In this document: in pieces, positions 1-9,100 of the stretch
Position numbering within the stretch: position 1 is the stretch's first letter
How the letters are laid out: each line of letters opens with the position of its first letter
Source: a virus
Strand: one strand, 5' to 3'
Length of the DNA stretch: 40,244 bases
IMG/VR virus record: IMGVR_UViG_3300037502_001716
Coordinates: 1 to 40,244 of that record
Notes under the pieces: generated by a model
What the model saw: only the letters and a program-made list of their open reading frames with translations
What the model was told of the DNA's origin: nothing
Databases searched by the model: none
Program-made: the position numbers and the translations under genes

Positions 1-722
1 CCTTAGATCCGTCCAAGGCACAGATTCTGTGGATGGATTTTGAGTGGCTGGGCGTTGGGTCTGTGCGCTGCGGTTTCATCATTGACGGGCAGTACATCGT
101 TTGCCACACGTTTAACAACGCCAATGATATCACTGCTGTTTACATGAGCACGGCCATCCTGCCGGTGCGCTACGAGATCGTGTCGTCTGTTGCAGTCGCG
201 GGTACGCTCAAGCAGATTTGCTCCTCGGTGATTTCTGAGGGCGGTTATGAGCAGTATTCGTTTGGTCACGTAGCTCGACGCACTGCAATTCTTGGCACAA
301 TCGGATCTACCTTCCTGCCATTGGTCTCCATCCGGTTGAAGTCCACGCGGCTCGGGGCAGTGGTGCTTCCGCAGCGGGTTCAGGTATTGCCGACAACCTC
401 GCAAAATTACGAGGTGGCTCTAGTAAAGAACCCCACGCTGACCGGGGCTTCATGGGCTGCAACGACTTCAAACAACGTCGAGATGGATGTGACTGCTACG
501 GCGGTGACGGGTGGGACGATTGTTCAAACAGACTACGTGACTTCCAGTGGCAGCGGTGGTACAAACCCCCTTGCGGACCCTGCTGGGTATAACTGGGACT
601 TGCAGCTTGGCTCGTCTCTGGCCGGAGTCAGCGACATCTACACCATCCAAATCAGAACCGTGTCGGGCGCAACCACAGGCGATGCCGTGGGCTCTCTGAC
701 CTTCTGGGATCTGACGGGTTGA
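1..722 (+). CDS. Phage structural protein, 5' end missing
   Basis: The reading frame is open to the left edge (first full codon at base 3) and ends with TGA at 722, so about 240 C-terminal residues are seen and the true start lies outside. The N-terminal part seen (DPSKAQILWMDFEWLGVGSV, then a GFIIDGQY stretch) resembles a structural protein widely found in podovirus-like phages beside tail or head-fibre genes. The C-terminal 100 residues are rich in Thr, Gly and Ser with an alternating pattern that suggests beta structure, as in surface-exposed virion proteins. It sits 1 base before the next virion gene, so it belongs to the late operon. I cannot say whether it is a head decoration, fibre or tail protein. 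Confidence 0.75.
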   Translation, partial: LDPSKAQILWMDFEWLGVGSVRCGFIIDGQYIVCHTFNNANDITAVYMSTAILPVRYEIVSSVAVAGTLKQICSSVISEGGYEQYSFGHVARRTAILGTIGSTFLPLVSIRLKSTRLGAVVLPQRVQVLPTTSQNYEVALVKNPTLTGASWAATTSNNVEMDVTATAVTGGTIVQTDYVTSSGSGGTNPLADPAGYNWDLQLGSSLAGVSDIYTIQIRTVSGATTGDAVGSLTFWDLTG

Positions 723-723
723 T

Positions 724-2658
724 ATGGCACGTTACAACTCCAACATCCGCAGTCTTGCCCCCGAGCAAGAGTATGAAGATCAGGGCACTGACGACTGGGG
801 CTTTATTCAGGATGTAGTTGCGGCTCCTGTCGCCACTCCTGCTCCTGCCCCTGCCGAAGATTGGCAGTCGGCACTTCAAGCCACAAAACCAGGATGGGTG
901 TTACAGGCAGAACAAAGCATGCCTTCCAGCCCAGAGACTGGGGAAGCGCCAGGGCCCATAACAGGCTACTACTTTTATGACCCATCACAAACGGCCACGG
1001 GTCAAGAATATCAACGCTACAGTCCAGAAGGTCAGGCGTTAGGTACAGGGCAGTTCAAAGATGTAGGTAACTTGGGCGACATGCTGCAAACCGTAGCGAC
1101 TGATCTTGCCCCTTTGGCTACCTTTGCTCTCGGCGTAGGCCCTCTTGGGGGGATGCTTGGTGGATCAATCGCAAGCGCTTTAGGTATCCCGGTTGCTGCT
1201 TCGGCGGGTGCAGCGGGCCTATCAGCGGCCCAAGTAGCCGCACTTGGTTCAGCCGCAGGATCTGCGGGCTTGGGTATATTGCAGGGTCAAGACATCGGTG
1301 ATGTACTAGAAGGCGCAGCAAAATCGGTACTGCCATCACTTATATCTACTGGGATTAAGCTCCCGGATTACCAAATACCGGGCGTAAAAGAAATTGTCGG
1401 TAACGCTTTCCCAGACTCTGTAAGTGACGCTATTGTAAGAGGCGCACAAGATCTCGCTTCTGCCGCCGTCAAGTCCGTCGTTACGGGGCAAGATCTAAAT
1501 GTTGCTAATGCTTTGCTTCCATCGGTGGTTGGCGAAGTCACAAACATTACAGGGCTCCCAAAGCCTGTTGTGCAATTAGGTATTCAGTCCTTGTTGGGCG
1601 GTGAGCTAACACCTGAAGGCATATTCAAAACTATCGTACAGAATGCCCCCAAGGCAGACATAAAGAACCTCAAAGCAGAAGACGAAGATACGTCCCCGGT
1701 AACGGACACGAGCCTGCCAGCGGAGCTTGACACCGCTGAAAGCGATCAAGACTTCAATGCGCTTTTCCCTGAGTTTGAACAGCCGTTACTGACCGCACCC
1801 GCTGATCAGCAGGTGGAGGTCACGGCACCCAAAGCTCCGGTAGACGTAATGGACTACCTCGAAAGCCTGCAGCCGCAGCCTAATCCTGTGTCGCCCATTG
1901 AAGAGTTCAAGTTCCAAGAGGCAAACGTGATGTCGGAGGGGCCTCAGCAGGTAGTCACCACGGCGGAAAAGGAAACGGCGCTGCCAGAAGTGTTTACACA
2001 GCCAACGCCGCAAGATGTACAAGAATATATCCAAAGCATCATCAATGCTGAAGCGGCGCTGCCTGTGGATCAGACGGTGACAACTACGGGTACTAAGCTG
2101 CCTGACCAGACGTTCTACGAACTGCCAGAGGCACCTGTGATGCAGGATCTGTATCAGCCTCCGGGAGTGGTTGAAGGTCCATCCAAGATTGATGTGACCG
2201 GTTCACTGTACAAACCTGATGCCGCTGTCATTGAGGACATTGAGAACTTGCTTACCCGGTATAAAGATCCGGGATTTAAGGCCGTAACTGAGGCACCGAC
2301 AGATCAGACAGTTCAGGTGACAGGAACCAAAGAGACTCCTGAGCCAATCTACGAGCAGCCACCAACGCCAGCGCCTGAACCCATCTACGAGCAACCGCCC
2401 ACACCGGCACCAAGCCCCGCACCTACACCGGCACCATCTCCTGCGCCGACCCCTAGCCCTGCGCCAGCTACCAAGGCACAATCAACCACTACCCGCCCCG
2501 GCAGTTCTGGAGCGCAATTGACAAGGTACGATCCGGTGATCGCGCAAATAGATCCATACGACTTGGAACGTCTATTTTCACTTGGTCAACAGGACAACTT
2601 GACCATCGAAGATCTGCTCAAAATCATTAGCGGCGACAAAAAGCGCCGTAGGAGTTAA
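724..2658 (+). CDS. Virion-associated protein with hydrophobic core and Pro-rich repeats
   Basis: No family recognised; position in the late operon implies a virion protein. The 644 residues fall into three parts. Residues 1-120 are acidic and Pro/Ala-rich. Residues about 144-190 form a long Gly/Ala-rich hydrophobic stretch that could insert in a membrane, as in ejected internal proteins. From about residue 350 on there are spaced repeats of a V-x-V-T-G-T-K type motif (for example DQTVTTTGTK and DQTVQVTGTK), ending in two copies of IYEQPPTPAP and a run of APTP/APSP repeats. The stop TAA is at 2656-2658 and the next ATG at 2661; the Shine-Dalgarno AGGAG for that gene lies inside this gene's last codons. 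The ATG at 724 has only a weak Shine-Dalgarno (GGGTTGAT). Confidence 0.8.
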   Translation: MARYNSNIRSLAPEQEYEDQGTDDWGFIQDVVAAPVATPAPAPAEDWQSALQATKPGWVLQAEQSMPSSPETGEAPGPITGYYFYDPSQTATGQEYQRYSPEGQALGTGQFKDVGNLGDMLQTVATDLAPLATFALGVGPLGGMLGGSIASALGIPVAASAGAAGLSAAQVAALGSAAGSAGLGILQGQDIGDVLEGAAKSVLPSLISTGIKLPDYQIPGVKEIVGNAFPDSVSDAIVRGAQDLASAAVKSVVTGQDLNVANALLPSVVGEVTNITGLPKPVVQLGIQSLLGGELTPEGIFKTIVQNAPKADIKNLKAEDEDTSPVTDTSLPAELDTAESDQDFNALFPEFEQPLLTAPADQQVEVTAPKAPVDVMDYLESLQPQPNPVSPIEEFKFQEANVMSEGPQQVVTTAEKETALPEVFTQPTPQDVQEYIQSIINAEAALPVDQTVTTTGTKLPDQTFYELPEAPVMQDLYQPPGVVEGPSKIDVTGSLYKPDAAVIEDIENLLTRYKDPGFKAVTEAPTDQTVQVTGTKETPEPIYEQPPTPAPEPIYEQPPTPAPSPAPTPAPSPAPTPSPAPATKAQSTTTRPGSSGAQLTRYDPVIAQIDPYDLERLFSLGQQDNLTIEDLLKIISGDKKRRRS

Positions 2659-2660
2659 AA

Positions 2661-4559
2661 ATGCGAGGGTATTACGACGAAGAATCTGGTCAGTTTATTG
2701 AAACTGAATTTGATCTATTTGGTTTTTCCGAATTAGACGATACGTCAGGTACGCAAACGATGGAAGGGTGGGAGTACGACCCAACCACAAAAATCTGGAC
2801 TGATCCGGTTGGAAAGTCATACAACCTGTCTTACTTGACAGAAAAAGGACCGGCAGGGATTGCAAAGTACATCAAAAAGCTGTTTTCTGGTGAAGGCTCT
2901 GCCGCTGACTACGGCACCTCAATTGCGGGGTTATTGGGCCTGTATGAGCAGATGAATAAGGACCGCTCCCCCAAGATGTGGGAGGGCAAGGTAGAGAAAA
3001 CTCCGTACGTAGCTCCGACTGTCACCCCGCAGTACGAAGCAGCAGTTCAGCAGCGGCCATACGGAGAGCGTGTGATGGGCATGGACCCGTTTACATTTAC
3101 TGGCGCTGTCCCTACGGCTGCTCCTGCGCCGACGAAGTCGATCTTTGCCCCGAGGCCCCCTGTGGCATCTACAGCAACCAACACGACTACCGCAGCCCCG
3201 GCTACAGCATCCCCGACTGTTCAACAAGCGGCATCTGGCGTGTCTAAACTACTGCCCGTCCCGGAAAAATACACCGCCGCTGCTGAAGGTGGTCTGATGG
3301 GCTTCGCCCGTGGTGGTCAATCCATGCCTCCTCGTTATCTGCGTGGGCAAACTGATGGCATGGCAGACAAGATCCCGAGCAACATTGACGGTGTGCAGCC
3401 CGCCAAGCTCAGTCACGGTGAGTTCGTTATCCCTGCTGATGTGGTGTCTCACCTCGGTAACGGAAACTCTGATGCTGGGGCCAAAGTCTTGTACAAGATG
3501 ATGGACCGTGTACGTCATGCCAGGACTGGCAACAAGAAACAAGGTCGGCGGATCAACCCGGAGAAGTTCACGCCGGGAGGCATTGCCGGATATGCGGGCG
3601 GCGGAGCAGTTGCTTTTAATACTGGTGGTGGTGCGGTTAACGCGACCGGCACGGGCGGCTCACTAACTGGCGGGCTATCTCCTTGGGTTGGAGACTATGT
3701 CGCAGGGAAAGACGGCTATCTCAGTAAAGCCTGGGGTTTGAGCCAAAAGCCCTACGAAGCCTACAAGGGTCCGCTGACCGCTGGTCTATCCGACACCCAG
3801 AAGCAAGCCATTGGTGATTACGGCAACTTGCAAGTCCCCGGTGCAATGGGGGAGGCTACGAAGACTGCTGGTGATGTATCGGGCAAATTTGGAAGCATGT
3901 CTTACAAGCCTGTGGGGGAGACGTTCGGCGCTGAACAAGCAATGAACTACATGAACCCATACTTGCAAGCTGCTTTGAATCCTCAGCTTGAGGAACTAAC
4001 CCGTCAAAACCAGATCAACCAAAACCAGCAAATGGCAAAGCTCGCCCAAGCTGGTGCTTTTGGCGGCAGCCGGGACGCCATCATGCGGGCAGAAAACGCT
4101 CGCAATCTTGGGCAGTTGCAGTCAAAGGTTTTGGGTGAGGGGTATGCCACGGCCTACGACAAGGCAATGGCGCAGTTCAACGCTGATCAGGCACGCAAGA
4201 TTGGCGAAGCCCAGTACGGCTCTGACTTTGGCATGAAGGCGCTTGACAAGCAGCTTGATGCTGCTCAAGCTCAAAGCAACTTGGCTCAAACAGAGTTCAA
4301 GACAGGGCTTGAAGGGCTCAATGCACAGATGAGTGCTGGTGCAGTGCAACAAGCGGCGGAGAAAGAGAATGTCGCCGCCCAGCTTGCTCAGTGGCAAGAG
4401 AGCCAGAAATATCCGTATGAGCAATTGAAGTTTATGCAGAGCATGATTCAAGGGCTGCCCGTTTCAACGTCAACAACCACACCAAATACCTCCATGTTTG
4501 CTGATCTTATGGCTGGTATTGGTGGTTTGCTTGATCTGTACAAAAACATTCCGAAATAA
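2661..4559 (+). CDS. Virion protein with SHGEFVIPADVV motif, probable internal or tail protein
   Basis: 632 residues, unknown function. Around residues 210-225 is a Gly-rich AEGGLMGFARGG motif, and at about 250-315 a conserved block containing LSHGEFVIPADVVSHLGNG followed by a basic segment; such blocks recur in phage tail or internal virion proteins. From about residue 440 to 600 the sequence is Gln/Ala-rich and helical (AGAFGGSRDAIMRAENA and following), likely a long coiled coil. The start ATG has a good Shine-Dalgarno (AGGAGTTAAAA). It is the second of three consecutive proteins with low-complexity helical segments just before the giant gene, which suggests they act together in the particle or during DNA delivery. 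That role is inferred from position. Confidence 0.8.
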   Translation: MRGYYDEESGQFIETEFDLFGFSELDDTSGTQTMEGWEYDPTTKIWTDPVGKSYNLSYLTEKGPAGIAKYIKKLFSGEGSAADYGTSIAGLLGLYEQMNKDRSPKMWEGKVEKTPYVAPTVTPQYEAAVQQRPYGERVMGMDPFTFTGAVPTAAPAPTKSIFAPRPPVASTATNTTTAAPATASPTVQQAASGVSKLLPVPEKYTAAAEGGLMGFARGGQSMPPRYLRGQTDGMADKIPSNIDGVQPAKLSHGEFVIPADVVSHLGNGNSDAGAKVLYKMMDRVRHARTGNKKQGRRINPEKFTPGGIAGYAGGGAVAFNTGGGAVNATGTGGSLTGGLSPWVGDYVAGKDGYLSKAWGLSQKPYEAYKGPLTAGLSDTQKQAIGDYGNLQVPGAMGEATKTAGDVSGKFGSMSYKPVGETFGAEQAMNYMNPYLQAALNPQLEELTRQNQINQNQQMAKLAQAGAFGGSRDAIMRAENARNLGQLQSKVLGEGYATAYDKAMAQFNADQARKIGEAQYGSDFGMKALDKQLDAAQAQSNLAQTEFKTGLEGLNAQMSAGAVQQAAEKENVAAQLAQWQESQKYPYEQLKFMQSMIQGLPVSTSTTTPNTSMFADLMAGIGGLLDLYKNIPK

Positions 4560-4570
4560 AGAGGTAGATC

Positions 4571-6166
4571 ATGTACTCTGCACAACAAGCTCCTCTGCCT
4601 CCGGCTCTGTCTGCTTTGATGCAGACCGCGCAAATGGTTGATCCCAACACTCAGCAACCCACCGTTGCTGGGAAAGTTGCCCAGGCTGCGATGGAAAGGA
4701 TGCAACCGCAACAAGCTGGCATCGGAAGTCTGATCCCCGGGGTTAAACAACAGGCTATGCAAATGGCTCAGGCTGCTCAGCCAGCCACGCAAGGCGATCT
4801 TCAAAAAGCCATGATGCAACGCAATTCCATGCAGGCAGGGATTGGTCAGTTGCCAGGAGACATTGCTCCTCAAGGCATGGCAGAGGGTGGAGTGGTGGGG
4901 TTTGCTGGTGATGGCGAATTTGGATCTTCTGTGCCAGACATGGAAGCTATTGCGCTGGATGAATTGCGAGTTGCAGAGGCAAAGCGAAAGCGGGAACAAG
5001 AAGTTGAGCGACAGCGCTTAGAGTTTCTGACGCAATACGCTCCAGAAGTTGCTGCTACGTTGCGTTCCCAAATGAGCAGCGCACCTGCCGCGCAGACAAC
5101 GCCTCCAGCGCCTCCGGTCGCCCCTGAAGCTCGGCGCTTGATGGATAGGGATGGTCCGCGTATTGCGCCTTCTCCTGCTCCCGCAGGTCCGGGCAGAGCG
5201 CCTTCCTCACAAGGTTCTGCTCCGCAGGCTGCCGCTCCGTCTGCGGCCATGAAAATGTTTGAACAGGCTTTGGCTGCCAATGAACGCCGTGAGGTTGCCC
5301 AAGAAAAAACACCTGAACAAATACGCGCTGAACGAGAGGCGTATTACAGGATGGTTGGGATTAGGCCAGACTTTGCGGAATCTCGGATGCAATCTATCCG
5401 AGAGAGAGAAGAAGCAGATCGCATGGCTGCTGCAGCAAGAACTAAACAATTGGAGAGCCGTGGACTGGAAAACCTGATTGGCTTCCTAACCCGCGCAGGC
5501 GGGGCTGGTTCCTTGTTTAGAGGCATGGCACAAGCCTCTCAAGGCATGGAGCAAGTCACTGCCCAGCAGCGCAAAGAAGACGAAGCCTTCCGTTTACAGC
5601 AGCGCACCTTCAGGCTGGAAAGCGAGAAGGAGAAGAACGCTCTTGATGATATGCAAAGGGCCTTGGCCGATGGCGATATTGCCAAGGCAACCAAGAGCCG
5701 CGATGACGCTCTTGCTGCTCGTAATGCCAAGAACGCTGCCGAGGCTCAGCTTAGGGGTCAGTTTGCTCAGCCAATGCTTCAGGCAGAAACAGCAGCCGCT
5801 GATCGTGCTCAAAGGGCTTCTGCAGAAGCTGCAAGAATGCAGCAACAGGCAGAGCAAAACAATCAGCACAAGCTGGCAAACGCAATTGCCACCAATCAAT
5901 CAAGACTTATCAGCGCATACAAGGAAGTTGAAAACATTCTGACCAAGAAGTATTCAAATCAAATAGCGCTGTTTAACATGATGTCTGCTGAGCAATTGCA
6001 AAAAAATCCTCAGTTGGCAGAGTCTTACAACAGGTATTTGGTTGAGAAGGCAGACCTTGAGATGCGTATGGTCAAGCCAATTGAGGCCGAGAGAAATCGA
6101 TTGGCTGCGCAAGTTGGCGGTGGTGGTGTTACGAGGTACGATGCTCAGGGCAACCGCACTAGGTAA
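4571..6166 (+). CDS. Coiled-coil virion protein with Gly-rich GFAGDG motif
   Basis: 531 residues, no recognised enzyme domain. Residues about 97-110 carry MAEGGVVGFAGDGEF, the same type of motif as AEGGLMGFARGG in the upstream protein. Residues 130-170 and 230-470 are strongly helical and charged, rich in Gln, Glu, Arg and Ala (for example EREEADRMAAAARTKQ), typical of a coiled-coil rod; a Pro/Ala linker at about 170-225 separates the helical blocks. The ATG at 4571 follows AGAGGTAGATC, a usable Shine-Dalgarno, 11 bases after the previous stop. Probably an internal or tail-associated structural protein of the late operon. Confidence 0.8.
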   Translation: MYSAQQAPLPPALSALMQTAQMVDPNTQQPTVAGKVAQAAMERMQPQQAGIGSLIPGVKQQAMQMAQAAQPATQGDLQKAMMQRNSMQAGIGQLPGDIAPQGMAEGGVVGFAGDGEFGSSVPDMEAIALDELRVAEAKRKREQEVERQRLEFLTQYAPEVAATLRSQMSSAPAAQTTPPAPPVAPEARRLMDRDGPRIAPSPAPAGPGRAPSSQGSAPQAAAPSAAMKMFEQALAANERREVAQEKTPEQIRAEREAYYRMVGIRPDFAESRMQSIREREEADRMAAAARTKQLESRGLENLIGFLTRAGGAGSLFRGMAQASQGMEQVTAQQRKEDEAFRLQQRTFRLESEKEKNALDDMQRALADGDIAKATKSRDDALAARNAKNAAEAQLRGQFAQPMLQAETAAADRAQRASAEAARMQQQAEQNNQHKLANAIATNQSRLISAYKEVENILTKKYSNQIALFNMMSAEQLQKNPQLAESYNRYLVEKADLEMRMVKPIEAERNRLAAQVGGGGVTRYDAQGNRTR

Positions 6167-6171
6167 TTGAT

Positions 6172-9100
6172 ATGGCTATTCGCATTCAACTCTTTGATGG
6201 TTCAATCCTTGAGTTCCCTGACAACACCTCGCAAGAGGTTATTGACCGAGTAGCCAAACAAGAAACACTTGCCCGCCAACCCGCCCCTCAAGCGCGGCCA
6301 GTCTTTGAGACCCCCAAGAAAGAGGGGGTGATGGCTGCGTTTGGCAAGGGGCTAGAGAGCCTGTTGGGCTCTAGCAAAACTGCAGTTGGTGCGTTTACAG
6401 GATCTCCTGAAGAGGCTGCTTTGGCAGGATTGGAGAGGCAGAAGCAGTCTCCCTACGCGGATCAAGTCAGCTTAGAGAAAGTCTCTGAGGCGTATAAACG
6501 TGGCCTGCTACCCGCCGCTGGTGAGGTGGCTAGGCAGGTGCCTCTGGCTATTGCGGAACAGGCTCCGAACGTCCTGGCAACGCTGGGTAGCGCCCGTCTT
6601 GGCGCTATGGCTGGTGCTGGTCTTGGCTCTATTGTTCCGGGAATTGGTACAGCAGTTGGCGGCATCGGTGGCGGCATCCTCGGTGCAATTGCACCGTCTT
6701 TGCTCCAGCAGTTTGGTGGAAACATCCAGCGTCAAGCTCAAGAACAACAAGAGCGCGGACAACCTATCGACATCAGCAGGACCGCAGCAGGTTTGGCTGC
6801 TGTTCCTCAGGCTGGGCTTGATGTTGCTGCATCCCTAATCCCATTGGGCAGGACATTTGCTGGCAAGGTTCTAGGCCCGCAGGTCGAAGAATTGTTGAAA
6901 CGCGGGTCAGTTGAAGGCGCAGAGCGTTTAGCTCGTGAGAGCCTGCCCACTGTGTTGGGCAAGGGTGCTGCAATCAGCATCGCTACTGAAGTCCCGACCG
7001 AAGTTATCCAGACCATGCTTGAGCGCTCTCAGGCGGGTCTTGCCCTGACTACCCCGGATGCTCTGGCTGAGTATGGCAATGTGGCCTACCAAGCTGGTCT
7101 GCTTGCGCCTATTGGTGCTGTGGGTCGTGTGGGTGAGCGTGCTGCAGCGCGGAATGAAGCTCTCCTGCCCGGTCAACGCCGTGGTGAGTCCGATATGGAC
7201 TTCGCCAACCGGCTGAGTCAAGAGATCGGGAATGATCGTGCTTATGTTGCAATGCAACAAGCAGAGCAGGCAGAAGCGGCAAAGCGTCAAGCTGCGCTGG
7301 AAGAGATGAAAAAAGCCATCGGGGATGGCTTGCTAACGCCCGAAGTGATTAAACAGTGGGGCTTTGGGAAAGGCTCCATCTTTGATTCTCTGGTCAACAA
7401 GAACCTAAGCAATCCTGAAGATGCGTCCTTTGTGGCCGATGTCTTGTCCGCTTATCGGTCTAAGGCTCATCCCAATACGCAGGTCAAGATTGATGATGCG
7501 CTGGCTGGCATTGAAGCCATGTTTGGTGCCAAGCCAACCCCGCAAACTGAAGGAGCAGCAGATGTTGGAACGGCTATCACCGAACCAAGTGGAGCGGGCG
7601 TTCAAGTGGCTGGCGAGCCCAGTGCAGGAGCCGCCACCCCAAGACTTGGAGCCCCTGAACCAGCAGGAGTGGTTCCTCCTGTCGAGGATGTTGGACAACC
7701 TGCTGGAGGAGCAGAAGCAGCACCGCCTGCAATAGCTCTGCCCGCGCCGCCTGTTGAGCCCCCTGCGCCGCCAAAAGAAGGTGCGCTTCAAGGATCGCAG
7801 ACGCGACTGATCCTGCCCGACGGCGAGAAGCGCCCCGCCAACTGGGAAGTCATTGAGGCTGACTCCGTTTCAGCATCACTGGTTGAAGGCCAAGCGCAGC
7901 CCCGTGATCGTCAACGGGCAGCATCAAACGCGCAGGTTAAGTCGATTGCCAACAACCCAGACTTTGACCGACTGTCTGACACAAGTCAGACGATGGACTA
8001 CGGCGCACCGACACTGACCAGCGACTATGTGATCGTTGGTGGAAACGGGCGCTTTGAAGGCATCAATCTTGCCTACAACACAGAAGCAGGTCAGGCGTAT
8101 AAACAGAACCTGATCAACAACGCTGAGCGTCTTGGCCTTGATCCTGCCCAGGTGAGCGGGATGAAGAAGCCGGTCTTGATCAGAAAACTGCCAGCAGATT
8201 CTGCCAAGCCTGAGGAGACCAGAAAACTCGCCATCCAATCCAACATCGTTGCTGGGCTGGAGATGTCCGATATGGAGCGTGCTGCTCTTGATTCGGAGCG
8301 CATGACCAACCTGAATGAGTTGGACATCACGGACACAGGCGACATTCCTTTGACGACCAAGAACATGGGCACCGTCCGAGATGCCTTGAAGGGTTACACC
8401 AAGGAAGAGTTGAGCGGGATGCTGGCTGCTGATGGCAGCTTGTCTCAAAGCGGTTTGCGGCGTGTAAAGAACGCAGTTCTGTACAAGGCCTATGGCAAGA
8501 CAGACACCCTGTCTCGTTTACTTGAGTCTCCTGATGCCGACCTGAAGAATGTCGGCACTGCCCTGATGCGGGCGTCAGGGAATATGTCTCGCCTGATGGA
8601 GGGCATCAAGAGCGGTGCCATCCCTGCTGACTACGACATCATTGCAGACCTAGCCGGTGCTGTTGAAACGCTGTCCGCGCTGCGTGCAACCGGCACCAAG
8701 GTTCAGGACTTCATCAACCAAGCAGAGATGTTCGAAGGTGGTCTCAGCAATGAAGCCAAGACCATCCTGACATTCCTTGACCAGAACCTCAGAAGCGCCA
8801 AGAGCATCACTGAGTTCTTGAACGACTACGCCAGTGCTGCGATTTCCGCAGAAAGCGCTGGCGACGGCTTGTTCGGTGAGGTTGAACTTCCGTCTAAACA
8901 GGAGACCATAGAGCGTGCAGCCCAACGACAAGAAGCCGAGCGAGCGGCAGCTAAAGCTCAGCAAACCATCTTTGAGCAACCCGCTGGTGCGGCTGTTGAA
9001 GAAGGTGCAGCAAAACCCGAAGGTGAGGGACGCCCTGCTGAAGGCGGTGAAGGCGAAGTAGCCAAGCCTTCATTGGCTGCGGAGGCCAAGCCTCTTCCCA

